The notes under the pieces are model-generated. The model saw nothing but the letters and a program-made list of their open reading frames with translations, was not told the DNA's origin and made no database searches. Positions 45,121 through 52,815 of a stretch of 64,000 nucleotides of DNA are shown here, one piece after another. Source of the DNA: CAUPWF01 sp963515125 (lineage in GTDB: Bacteria > Bacillota > Clostridia > Lachnospirales > Lachnospiraceae). The DNA lies in assembly GCA_052116865.1 (NCBI GenBank), contig JBQKKG010000003.1, forward strand, positions 186,001 to 250,000, read 5' to 3'. Both the position numbers and the translations under genes were made by a program. The number at the start of each line of letters is the position of its first letter. The stretch's first letter is position 1.

Positions 45121-46416
45121 TTATAATGTAGGGTCTGTCGGATCCCATCTTTGACCAATTGGCAGTTTCGGAGCCTCCGGTTTTGAAAATGGACCCGGAT
45201 GCCAACTATTATAAATAGTAATCGGGGTACCTAACTCACAATTATAGTATATCCAATATGCGTCAGCCGTTGTTAGCCTAATACAACCTAAGGAAGTAGT
45301 GGTTCCTAACAAATTATAATAATTTGTATACAATGTCTGATTATTCGTTTTTGCATATGGTACAGAATGAAAAAGAAAATTCCCAGTTATTCTTGTACAA
45401 AATTGAGCAAAAGATCCCCCAACCATTTCTTGCCACCTGTATTTTGATGGTGAATAAAATGTTCCAATAGGTGTTGGATTTCCAGTTGAACATACCATAG
45501 CCTTCACGGGAATAATATATCCGTTATTTCCATCTTTTGCATAAACGGTAACACAATTTGCCTGCTTTGCAACTTTTATCCAATATGGCCCACCTACATA
45601 TGGACGAACATCTTCACATAATGCACCATTGGAATAAAAATAGTACTTATATCCGTCTACGTAATTCCAATCCTGATACATATTCCCAGATGTTCCTAAA
45701 TAATACCACTTACCTTCCCATAAAATCCAACCAGTTGCCATCGAACCATTGTTTCTCAAATAGTACCAATAACCCCCAGTAAAAATCCATTCTTTGCACA
45801 TAGCTCCACTTGAGTTTAAGTAGTACCAAGAAAATCCATCCCAGAGCCATCCCGTTGCCATAGTTCCTGAACCCCTTAAAAAGTACCAATGATTATCCGT
45901 CCATACCCAACCTGTTTTTACTGAACCATCTTTTCCTAAATAGTACCAACTATTGTCACACCAGATCCAGTCGGTTTTCATCGCTCCCGTCTCAGATAAA
46001 TAATAATGTTTTCCATCATCAATTAACCATCCGTTACTTTGAACAACACCGTTCTCATCCATAAAATACCAAGCAGTTTCTACCCATTTCCAACCAATTA
46101 CCTTTACATTATCAATATAGTAATACGTCTTACCATCTTCTATTAAAAATCCGTTTTTCACGACTACACTGACATCTTGCGGTTCCTCCTGTATATCGAG
46201 TTTTGATTGTTCTATGTTTTCCTCAGTTTCCGTTTTTTCTGTACTTTCTGTTTGTTCTATTTTTTCATCGTTCTGAAGTTGATTATCTTCTTGTATATCC
46301 GCATCTTGTACAATTTCAGTATTCGGCTCCATACCAACTTCATTAGCTTTAACATTTGGAACCATATTAAATAGGAAGGTTATAGTCAAGCATACTCCTA
46401 ACAATCTTTTACGCAT
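45121..46416 (-). CDS. Choline-binding L,D-transpeptidase (YkuD domain)
   Basis: 431 residues. Signal peptide 1-24, a Glu/Gln/Thr-rich spacer to about 82, nine choline-binding repeats 89-270 (WKWVETAWYFMDENG type), then an L,D-transpeptidase domain 278-402 with PIGTFYSP, FLFHS (H350) and SLGCIRLT with catalytic C378 and R380. Such enzymes make 3-3 cross-links or attach proteins to peptidoglycan. The open frame begins at 46431, but AGGAG lies within those extra codons, so the ATG at 46416 is chosen. Monocistronic with its own terminator. Confidence 0.93.
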   Translation of the reverse strand: MRKRLLGVCLTITFLFNMVPNVKANEVGMEPNTEIVQDADIQEDNQLQNDEKIEQTESTEKTETEENIEQSKLDIQEEPQDVSVVVKNGFLIEDGKTYYYIDNVKVIGWKWVETAWYFMDENGVVQSNGWLIDDGKHYYLSETGAMKTDWIWCDNSWYYLGKDGSVKTGWVWTDNHWYFLRGSGTMATGWLWDGFSWYYLNSSGAMCKEWIFTGGYWYYLRNNGSMATGWILWEGKWYYLGTSGNMYQDWNYVDGYKYYFYSNGALCEDVRPYVGGPYWIKVAKQANCVTVYAKDGNNGYIIPVKAMVCSTGNPTPIGTFYSPSKYRWQEMVGGSFAQFCTRITGNFLFHSVPYAKTNNQTLYTNYYNLLGTTTSLGCIRLTTADAYWIYYNCELGTPITIYNSWHPGPFSKPEAPKLPIGQRWDPTDPTL

Positions 46417-46442
46417 ATTGTCTCTCCTCATAATAAGAATAT

Positions 46443-46471
46443 ATTATAATATCATATTTTTTATAGTTTAA
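46443..46471 (-). promoter_or_regulatory. Putative promoter of the L,D-transpeptidase gene
   Basis: TTAAAC (46466-46471) and TATAAT (46443-46448), spacer 17, minus strand, about 27 bases upstream of the start. Confidence 0.5.
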
Positions 46472-46520
46472 CTATTAGCTGCCACTATCATGACCGATTT
46501 TATTCTACATGAAACCTTAC

Positions 46521-48341
46521 TTAGTTCACCCATGCTCCATCCCATCCTACATAATATCCGTCAATCCAAGCATGCGCTGCCATTTGCCCATTGTTTATTC
46601 CATAAAAATAGTACCATTTCCAATCAATGAATTGCCAACCTACAACCATTTCTCCAGTATTTGGAGAAAAATAGTACCATTTATTATTAATGAATCTCCA
46701 ACCAGTTATCATTTTACCTTTGTCATCAAGATAATACCATTTATTCCCATCCCATATCCAATCAACTGCCATATTTCCACTACTCTTATAAAACTTCCAT
46801 TGTTCATCTGCCCAAAGCCACCCCGTAACCATCTCTCCATTATCTTTTAAATAGTACCATTCATTATCAATAAATTGATGTCCTTTTAACATTTTCCCAT
46901 TTTCTGTAGATAAGTAATACCACTTAGCATCAAATATCCACCCACTTGCTCTATATCCATTTAGATCAAAATAGTACCATGCATCATTAATCCATCTCCA
47001 CTGTGCTTTTGCAAAGGTTCCATCACCATTCCAATATTTCCAACCTCTTTCATCTTGTATCCATCCAATAGTTTTATTGGGTACTACATTCTTTACTGCT
47101 TCATACGCATTTACAAGACCCCATCCATAGAAATCGTCTTTTCCACTTGTACCCAAGTCTAACGTTGTAGTATATAAAGCCTCCTTTATCAAATCTACCG
47201 ATAACTCTGGATTAACTGTTAGCATCATTGCAATAACACTTGTAACAAAAGGGGCAGCCATAGATGAGCCACTTTTATATCCATATGAACTTCCTGGTAA
47301 TGTACTGTAAATACCAACTCCAGGAGCTGCAATATCTTTTGCAGAATTATAATCTGCATAATGTGGTCTTTGATTATTTGTATCTGTAGGCACTACAGAA
47401 ATACATACTTCCAGATCAGCTGGAAATGATGTGTCAGTGTACGGGTTTCCGTTTTTATCGCCGTTTCCCCCAGCGCATACTGTTACAATGCCATGATTAG
47501 CGGCCTCTTCAATATAACTATTAAGTAATTGATCCGTTTGATCCAACTTCCCATATTTTCCAAGACTCATATTTATTACCTTAACACCATCTGTCATTGC
47601 TTTTTTATAAGCACTAACCAAGCTGGATGTATACGCAACATATCCATTTGATTGAGCAGAATACTCAAATACATTGTATGCGATTATTTCTGCATTATAA
47701 GATGCGCCTGCAATCCCAATTCCATTATTTGCACTTGCAGCAATAATTCCAGCTACATGAGTTCCATGTCCAATATCATCTTTCACATTATTATTTCCTG
47801 TTACTGCATCATATGACAGTTCTTTATTAAGATTACCTTGAAAATCAGGATGGGTCATTTGAATCCCTGTATCTAAAATTCCAATTCTCACTTTCCCTTC
47901 TACCTTAGAAAGCTCCCATGCTTTTTTTAACTGTATATTCGGATTATTTAGGGACCACTGTATTTCCGAAAATGGATCATTTACTACTATGCTGTCCATC
48001 AATGTATAGATATAATTGGGTTGAACACTCTGAACCTCTGGACATTGCTCTAGCTCAGAAATTGTTTTTTCAATATCATCAGTCTCAACTATTGCAATTT
48101 GATTTTCTGCATCCAATTCCTCTATTGATTCTGTATCTTCATTAATCTGGGGTAAATCATGCACTGAATTACCTTGTTCCATTGTTACGATTACTTGATT
48201 TTCTAGATATCCAAGAGAACTTTTATCATTTTGTTCCGTCAATCCACTTATTTCATTTGCCAATACCACCCTTTGTTGTAGAATAACCCCCACAACTATT
48301 ATCAAAGCAACAATTTTTGTTCTTACATTCTTTTTTATCAC
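46521..48341 (-). CDS. Choline-binding subtilisin-like serine protease (S8)
   Basis: 606 residues. Signal segment 1-29, an inhibitor-I9-like propeptide about 45-110, catalytic domain about 125-415 with D157 (GILDTG), H192 (GHGTHVAG) and S360 (GSSMAAP), then about nine choline-binding repeats 426-606. The repeats would hold the protease on phosphocholine-bearing wall polymer. The frame is open to 48371, but a GAGAGGAGAGG ribosome site precedes the GTG at 48341. It has a good promoter of its own. Likely role: maturation or shaving of surface proteins. Confidence 0.93.
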   Translation of the reverse strand: MIKKNVRTKIVALIIVVGVILQQRVVLANEISGLTEQNDKSSLGYLENQVIVTMEQGNSVHDLPQINEDTESIEELDAENQIAIVETDDIEKTISELEQCPEVQSVQPNYIYTLMDSIVVNDPFSEIQWSLNNPNIQLKKAWELSKVEGKVRIGILDTGIQMTHPDFQGNLNKELSYDAVTGNNNVKDDIGHGTHVAGIIAASANNGIGIAGASYNAEIIAYNVFEYSAQSNGYVAYTSSLVSAYKKAMTDGVKVINMSLGKYGKLDQTDQLLNSYIEEAANHGIVTVCAGGNGDKNGNPYTDTSFPADLEVCISVVPTDTNNQRPHYADYNSAKDIAAPGVGIYSTLPGSSYGYKSGSSMAAPFVTSVIAMMLTVNPELSVDLIKEALYTTTLDLGTSGKDDFYGWGLVNAYEAVKNVVPNKTIGWIQDERGWKYWNGDGTFAKAQWRWINDAWYYFDLNGYRASGWIFDAKWYYLSTENGKMLKGHQFIDNEWYYLKDNGEMVTGWLWADEQWKFYKSSGNMAVDWIWDGNKWYYLDDKGKMITGWRFINNKWYYFSPNTGEMVVGWQFIDWKWYYFYGINNGQMAAHAWIDGYYVGWDGAWVN

Positions 48342-48385
48342 ATGCCCTCTCCTCTCATGATTCCCCATCAATCTACCTTTGTTTT

Positions 48386-48415
48386 ATTGTATTGTTAATT
48401 GGATATGTTTGTCAA
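48386..48415 (-). promoter_or_regulatory. Promoter of the choline-binding protease gene
   Basis: Consensus TTGACA (48410-48415) and TACAAT (48386-48391), spacer 18, minus strand. Confidence 0.7.
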
Positions 48416-48455
48416 TATGATAAACGATTTAACGGACAGTTCCTTTTTAAAAATT

Positions 48456-48494
48456 AAGGGCTTATATACGGCATCCTACTATATATAAGCCCTT
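48456..48494 (-). terminator. Rho-independent terminator of the choline operon
   Basis: 13-pair perfect stem (AAGGGCTTATATA and complement) with a 13-base loop and T/A-rich tail, 10 bases after the BCCT transporter stop. Confidence 0.88.
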
Positions 48495-48504
48495 GTTTAA
48501 CTTT

Positions 48505-50061
48505 TTAAATTTGTTTATTGTCTTTTGATTTTTCCTGCAAATATTGATTTGCATCCTTAAAAAAGCTAATTACAATCAAGATTACTACAATCCCAATCGG
48601 AAATGCCGCTATGATAGAAACAGACTGCAAACTACTCATGGAGTTTTTAGAAAAAATAAGTGCAATTGGAAATAAAATAAATAAGATTGCCCAAAAAGTA
48701 CGAATTTTCTTATCTGGTTCTGCATCTACTGATAACCGTTTATAAGAATAAGATGAAATAACCATTGTTAGCGCATCAAATGTGGTAGAGTAAAAGGCAA
48801 TCATAGTAATTACTAATAACAACAATCCAACTTTAGATAATGGTAATGTGTCAAATACTTCGAGTATACAAGCAGAAATATCTTTCCCACCGGCTATTTC
48901 ATTTGCAATATCTATTTTTCCTTGTATTTGCTGTGATAATCCATAATTCCCCAAAATAATAAATGAAGTAAATGTTCCTGCAATTCCCCATGCATAGGCT
49001 CCAAATACCGTATTCTTAATAGTTCTTCCTTTACTGATTGTTCCAATAAAAAAAGGCGTTGCCACACACCAAACCATCCAATATGCCCAATAGAAAATAG
49101 TCCAGTTTTGTGGAAAGGAATTTTCTCTTAAAGGATCCATCCACGTTGCCATTCCTACAAAATTTTGTATCATATTGCCGACAGAAGATATTCCTGTTTC
49201 AAGAATATAGACACTCTCTCCCCCGCCTATGAATACATAGAGTAGCAACGTAAAAAATAAATATGTGCAAATTGTTGCAAGCTTAGAAATACCTTTCATC
49301 CCAAACCATACAGTAAGAGTGTAAATAACTGCAATTAGTAATAAAATAATAATAGTTAATGTAATACTGGCTGATAACCCGAGAACCCTACTTAATGCAG
49401 CAGACAAAAGAGGCGTTGCTAGTGAAAATGTGGTTGCCGTTCCTGCTAATAATGAAAATACTGCAATTAAATCGATCGCTTTTCCCAATATTCCATCTAC
49501 TTTATTTCCTAATATCGGCCTGCAAGCTTCCGAAAATTTTTGTTTATTTCTACCTCTTACATGCAACATAAATCCAAAAGCAACTGCTAAAACAATATAA
49601 AAACTCCATGCAATTGGTCCCCAATGAAACAAGGGATATGTTGCGGCCCACTTTTGTATTCCTCCCATATCTGCTATATGTGGTTCTGCTGCATATAGAG
49701 ACCATTCACACAAAGAATAAAATAATATATCTGCTGCCATTGTAGACGTAAATATCATGGCTCCCCATTTAAAACTAGAATACAGTGGTTTCTCAATGTT
49801 ACCTAGTTTAATTTTCCCAAATCTCGAACAAGCCATATATAAGGAGCATCCTAATGCTGCAAGAGCTAATAAAATGTAGTAAAAACCAAGTTGATTTCCT
49901 AAAAATCCCCGAATAGTATCCAATATCATTGTTGATTGCTTGGGTAACACCAAGAATATCACACATAAACCTACCACTCCAAATAGAGGAATCATCATGG
50001 TTCCCCAATCTAATTGATCCCTCAATTTTTCTTTTTTTGTCTGTTCTTCCATTTGGCACAT
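48505..50061 (-). CDS. BCCT family choline/betaine transporter
   Basis: 518 residues with twelve predicted membrane helices. The family signature is seen as WTIFYWAYWMVWCVATPFFIG with GRTI after it, together with ADILFYSLCEW early in the protein. BCCT carriers import quaternary amines using sodium or proton gradients. Its position two bases after the LicC gene makes choline the likely substrate; it stands in for LicB-type transporters of other choline loci. The C-terminus is short, so osmotic activation as in BetP is not expected. Confidence 0.9.
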   Translation of the reverse strand: MCQMEEQTKKEKLRDQLDWGTMMIPLFGVVGLCVIFLVLPKQSTMILDTIRGFLGNQLGFYYILLALAALGCSLYMACSRFGKIKLGNIEKPLYSSFKWGAMIFTSTMAADILFYSLCEWSLYAAEPHIADMGGIQKWAATYPLFHWGPIAWSFYIVLAVAFGFMLHVRGRNKQKFSEACRPILGNKVDGILGKAIDLIAVFSLLAGTATTFSLATPLLSAALSRVLGLSASITLTIIILLLIAVIYTLTVWFGMKGISKLATICTYLFFTLLLYVFIGGGESVYILETGISSVGNMIQNFVGMATWMDPLRENSFPQNWTIFYWAYWMVWCVATPFFIGTISKGRTIKNTVFGAYAWGIAGTFTSFIILGNYGLSQQIQGKIDIANEIAGGKDISACILEVFDTLPLSKVGLLLLVITMIAFYSTTFDALTMVISSYSYKRLSVDAEPDKKIRTFWAILFILFPIALIFSKNSMSSLQSVSIIAAFPIGIVVILIVISFFKDANQYLQEKSKDNKQI

Positions 50062-50062
50062 A

Positions 50063-50941
50063 TTATTTTTTCTCCCTCTTTAGTTCTTTTTCTTTATAAT
50101 AATACTTATAGTTATAATCTTGACATAGAAAACTAATGCCTACCGTCTCTTCTTCATGCTTAAGTGGTCGAATATTCATTATTTCTTTTTCCTGACACTG
50201 GAGTGTTTCGCATATACTCTCCATAATTTTTGACCCGGACTTTGAAATGTATCGTGGGTCAAAATTTTTCAGATCATCAAGACTGTCAAATTCTAATACT
50301 TTATCGTGTGCAAATTCCTTCTTATACATTTTAAATTCATTTAAATGTAAAATGAAAATATCCTCCCAATAGAAGTCACACATCTTCTGACTCTTATATG
50401 CTTTTTCAAGAAATGGGATTATTTGTTGTGAAAAATCATTTGTAAAAAACGCGTGTCCTAACATTACCCAAGCGTTTTTACCACCGATTTCTACCTCTAT
50501 TATTCTGTTCTCTGTATTTGTAGTAACACACCATTCATCTGTTAGACCGTCTTCATATACTGTGGAATAATACGGCACTTCTTCATAAGTACAAAATACA
50601 TTTTCGACAAAATAATTATCACCAGAACAAATGTATGTATTTTTTAAATATTCTTTTGCAACGAATAAACTAGAGTGATTGTTTCGCATGTTATATGCTG
50701 GATTTTCTACTAGTATCACCTGATACTTTTCTTTTAAATATTCAAATTTTTCTTTCATATACCCAACTACAATTACAATCTCTTTTATTCCAGCCTCTTG
50801 CAATTGTCTAATCTGTCGCTCTATTAATACTTCTCCTTTTACTACCAATAATGCTTTGGGACATTCATAAGACAAAGGTGCAAATCTTGAAGACATTCCA
50901 GCCGACATAATAACTGCATTATCCACTTTATATTTTTTCAT
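50063..50941 (-). CDS. licC: CTP:phosphocholine cytidylyltransferase (LicC-like)
   Basis: 292 residues. SAGMSSRFAPLSYECPKALL (near 13-32), VKGEVLIERQIRQL and the NMRNNHSSL segment are LicC features; the enzyme makes CDP-choline. The last about 60 residues (SKIMESICETLQCQEKEI onward) resemble the linker and first kinase strands of the fusion protein encoded upstream, so the gene looks like a shortened duplicate of the fusion. The ATG at 50941 is preferred over GTG 50947, which sits too close to GAGGAAT. It overlaps the upstream gene by 14 bases. Confidence 0.9.
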   Translation of the reverse strand: MKKYKVDNAVIMSAGMSSRFAPLSYECPKALLVVKGEVLIERQIRQLQEAGIKEIVIVVGYMKEKFEYLKEKYQVILVENPAYNMRNNHSSLFVAKEYLKNTYICSGDNYFVENVFCTYEEVPYYSTVYEDGLTDEWCVTTNTENRIIEVEIGGKNAWVMLGHAFFTNDFSQQIIPFLEKAYKSQKMCDFYWEDIFILHLNEFKMYKKEFAHDKVLEFDSLDDLKNFDPRYISKSGSKIMESICETLQCQEKEIMNIRPLKHEEETVGISFLCQDYNYKYYYKEKELKREKK

Positions 50942-52679
50942 GATCACATTCCTCTTTTATAATTTTATAATATTCCTTTGCATATCTGTATTGTCTTAAC
51001 GAATATTCTCCAAACTCCACACCGCATATACGTTTATATTCACACCAATTGCTCCATAAAAGCCCACATATAGCAATATAACAATATATTTTTTTTCGTA
51101 CGGTTTCTTCACAATCTCCATTAAAGTAAGCATCTATTAAATTATCCATCTGAGTTCGATCATACATTGCATAAATTCCAAACATTGCTATGTCAACATG
51201 AACATCCTGCATTCCCGCATATTCCCAGTCAATAAGATATATTTCATTATCTTGTATTAGAAAATTATCTGGAACAGCGTCAATATGTGTTAGAGATATT
51301 TGCTTCGGTTGTTTATCAATATATCTTTTCAACTCATACATCTTCTCTTTTGTCAATTCATAATCCCTATAAATAGATGGTTCTCCATTTCGTAACTTCT
51401 CATAAAATTCAATTTGTTTAAATATATGAAACGTGTGTTCGACTTTTAGATTTGCTTCATGGAATCGTCTAAGTCTTTCCATACAAAGCCTTACATCTGC
51501 AAAATCTTTTGGATTACATACACGCGCCTCTTTTAAAAATTTTGTTATTTTATATCCTGTATCTGGAGAAATATAAATAACAGAATCACAAATATTCTTT
51601 CCTTGTAATACTTGATATACATTGTACTCTTGATTTCTATTAATCATCCTATCTGTACCTTCTCCTGGGATACGCATTATATATTTTTTCTCTTTACATT
51701 GAAATTCAAAAGAACGATTGGTCATTCCCTTTTTTAATGCCTTGATATTCACAATATCCTTTTCACTCACTTGCAAAGAATCCTTAATTACTTCTAAAAC
51801 TTTTGAATTTAATTGATTTGAATTTTCATCTAATTCTCTTAGTTCTTCTAATGTGTTAATCTCAAATATATCTTCCGATTTTGCTATTTTGGGGTACACT
51901 ATCATTCTGCCTTGCTGTATTAGTGCTTCTTCCCAAAAGGAATGAATATATTCTTTTTTCTTACTAAACTCTTTTAATTGCTTTTTTAGAATTTCCCCCT
52001 CTCTTTCTAAGATATAAGAAATTCCTATCATACAGTTCCCCTTTTCCGCCCCCTTAAGACACACTAATTCTCGTTTTCTATTAATTCGGACTGTACTTTC
52101 ATTATCTTCATTTTCATTTACTAAATACCATGAATAAAACTCTGTTTCAGAGAATGGATTGCTTTTACACCATATATCACACGGAATAATATAGGTGTTT
52201 TTAATTTTATCCGCTAGTTTAAGTAACGAGTATAGATTATTCTTAACAGCATAATCTTTATTATAAATCAAGCGAACATTATATTTATCAATTAAATACT
52301 CGTATTGTTCTTTCATAAAGCCAACCACAATATCAATTTCTGTAACACCTACATCTTGCAATTGCTTTATCAATCGTTCAATTAGTAATTCCCCTTTTAC
52401 TTCTAACAACCCCTTCGGCATTTCCATATTTATGGGAACCATTCTCATGCCAAATCCAGCCGCTAATATTATAGCATTTTTAGGTTTTTTTATTTCTATT
52501 TCCTCTAATGCTTTTATCGTAAAATGCATATCGGTATCTAAATATTCTTGATTGATTAACGTTTTTAATGATCCATTAACTTTTCCAAGCGAATAACCTG
52601 TATTTTCCGATAATATTCTTTGATTAACAAACGCTTTTTTCAATAATTCGTTCATCAAATCATACTCTTGTATATTCAT
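50928..52679 (-). CDS. Winged-helix / cytidylyltransferase / choline kinase fusion (LicC-LicA)
   Basis: 583 residues in three parts: a MarR-like winged-helix segment 1-58 (LLKKAFVNQRILSENTGYSLGKV), a nucleotidyltransferase domain about 67-285 (AAGFGMRMVPINMEMPKGLL, VKGELLIERLIKQL), and a choline/ethanolamine kinase domain about 300-583 with H465xD467 and N472 (THIDAVPDN) and the metal Asp D484 (LIDWEYAG). It should phosphorylate choline and may also activate it. The winged helix is a common N-terminal addition in clostridial LicA-type fusions; DNA binding is unproven. First gene of the choline operon. Confidence 0.9.
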   Translation of the reverse strand: MNIQEYDLMNELLKKAFVNQRILSENTGYSLGKVNGSLKTLINQEYLDTDMHFTIKALEEIEIKKPKNAIILAAGFGMRMVPINMEMPKGLLEVKGELLIERLIKQLQDVGVTEIDIVVGFMKEQYEYLIDKYNVRLIYNKDYAVKNNLYSLLKLADKIKNTYIIPCDIWCKSNPFSETEFYSWYLVNENEDNESTVRINRKRELVCLKGAEKGNCMIGISYILEREGEILKKQLKEFSKKKEYIHSFWEEALIQQGRMIVYPKIAKSEDIFEINTLEELRELDENSNQLNSKVLEVIKDSLQVSEKDIVNIKALKKGMTNRSFEFQCKEKKYIMRIPGEGTDRMINRNQEYNVYQVLQGKNICDSVIYISPDTGYKITKFLKEARVCNPKDFADVRLCMERLRRFHEANLKVEHTFHIFKQIEFYEKLRNGEPSIYRDYELTKEKMYELKRYIDKQPKQISLTHIDAVPDNFLIQDNEIYLIDWEYAGMQDVHVDIAMFGIYAMYDRTQMDNLIDAYFNGDCEETVRKKIYCYIAICGLLWSNWCEYKRICGVEFGEYSLRQYRYAKEYYKIIKEECDHEKI

Positions 52680-52715
52680 GTAATTTAATTACCCCCTTTT
52701 CGTGAACTTAATAGA

Positions 52716-52744
52716 ATTTTATCATAATTTTACGAATAATACAA
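52716..52744 (-). promoter_or_regulatory. Putative promoter of the choline operon
   Basis: TTGTAT (52739-52744) and TAAAAT (52716-52721), spacer 17, minus strand, directly after the terminator of the preceding operon. Confidence 0.5.
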
Positions 52745-52745
52745 G

Positions 52746-52786
52746 AAAAATTCCAAATAGCAATTAATTCTGCCACTTGGAATTTT
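52746..52786 (-). terminator. Rho-independent terminator after the phosphoglycerol transferase gene
   Basis: Ten-pair A/T-rich stem (AAAATTCCAA with TTGGAATTTT), 20-base loop, TTTTTC tail on the minus strand. The stem is weak but the position, 30 bases after the stop, fits. Confidence 0.6.
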
Positions 52787-52815
52787 CTAAATACTCTTCT
52801 ATTGCCTTTTTATTA

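Noticed and set aside
46460..46476. Short inverted repeat between the protease and L,D-transpeptidase genes as a terminator
   Set aside because: Only about six A/T pairs, no GC stem, and it overlaps a plausible -35 region.
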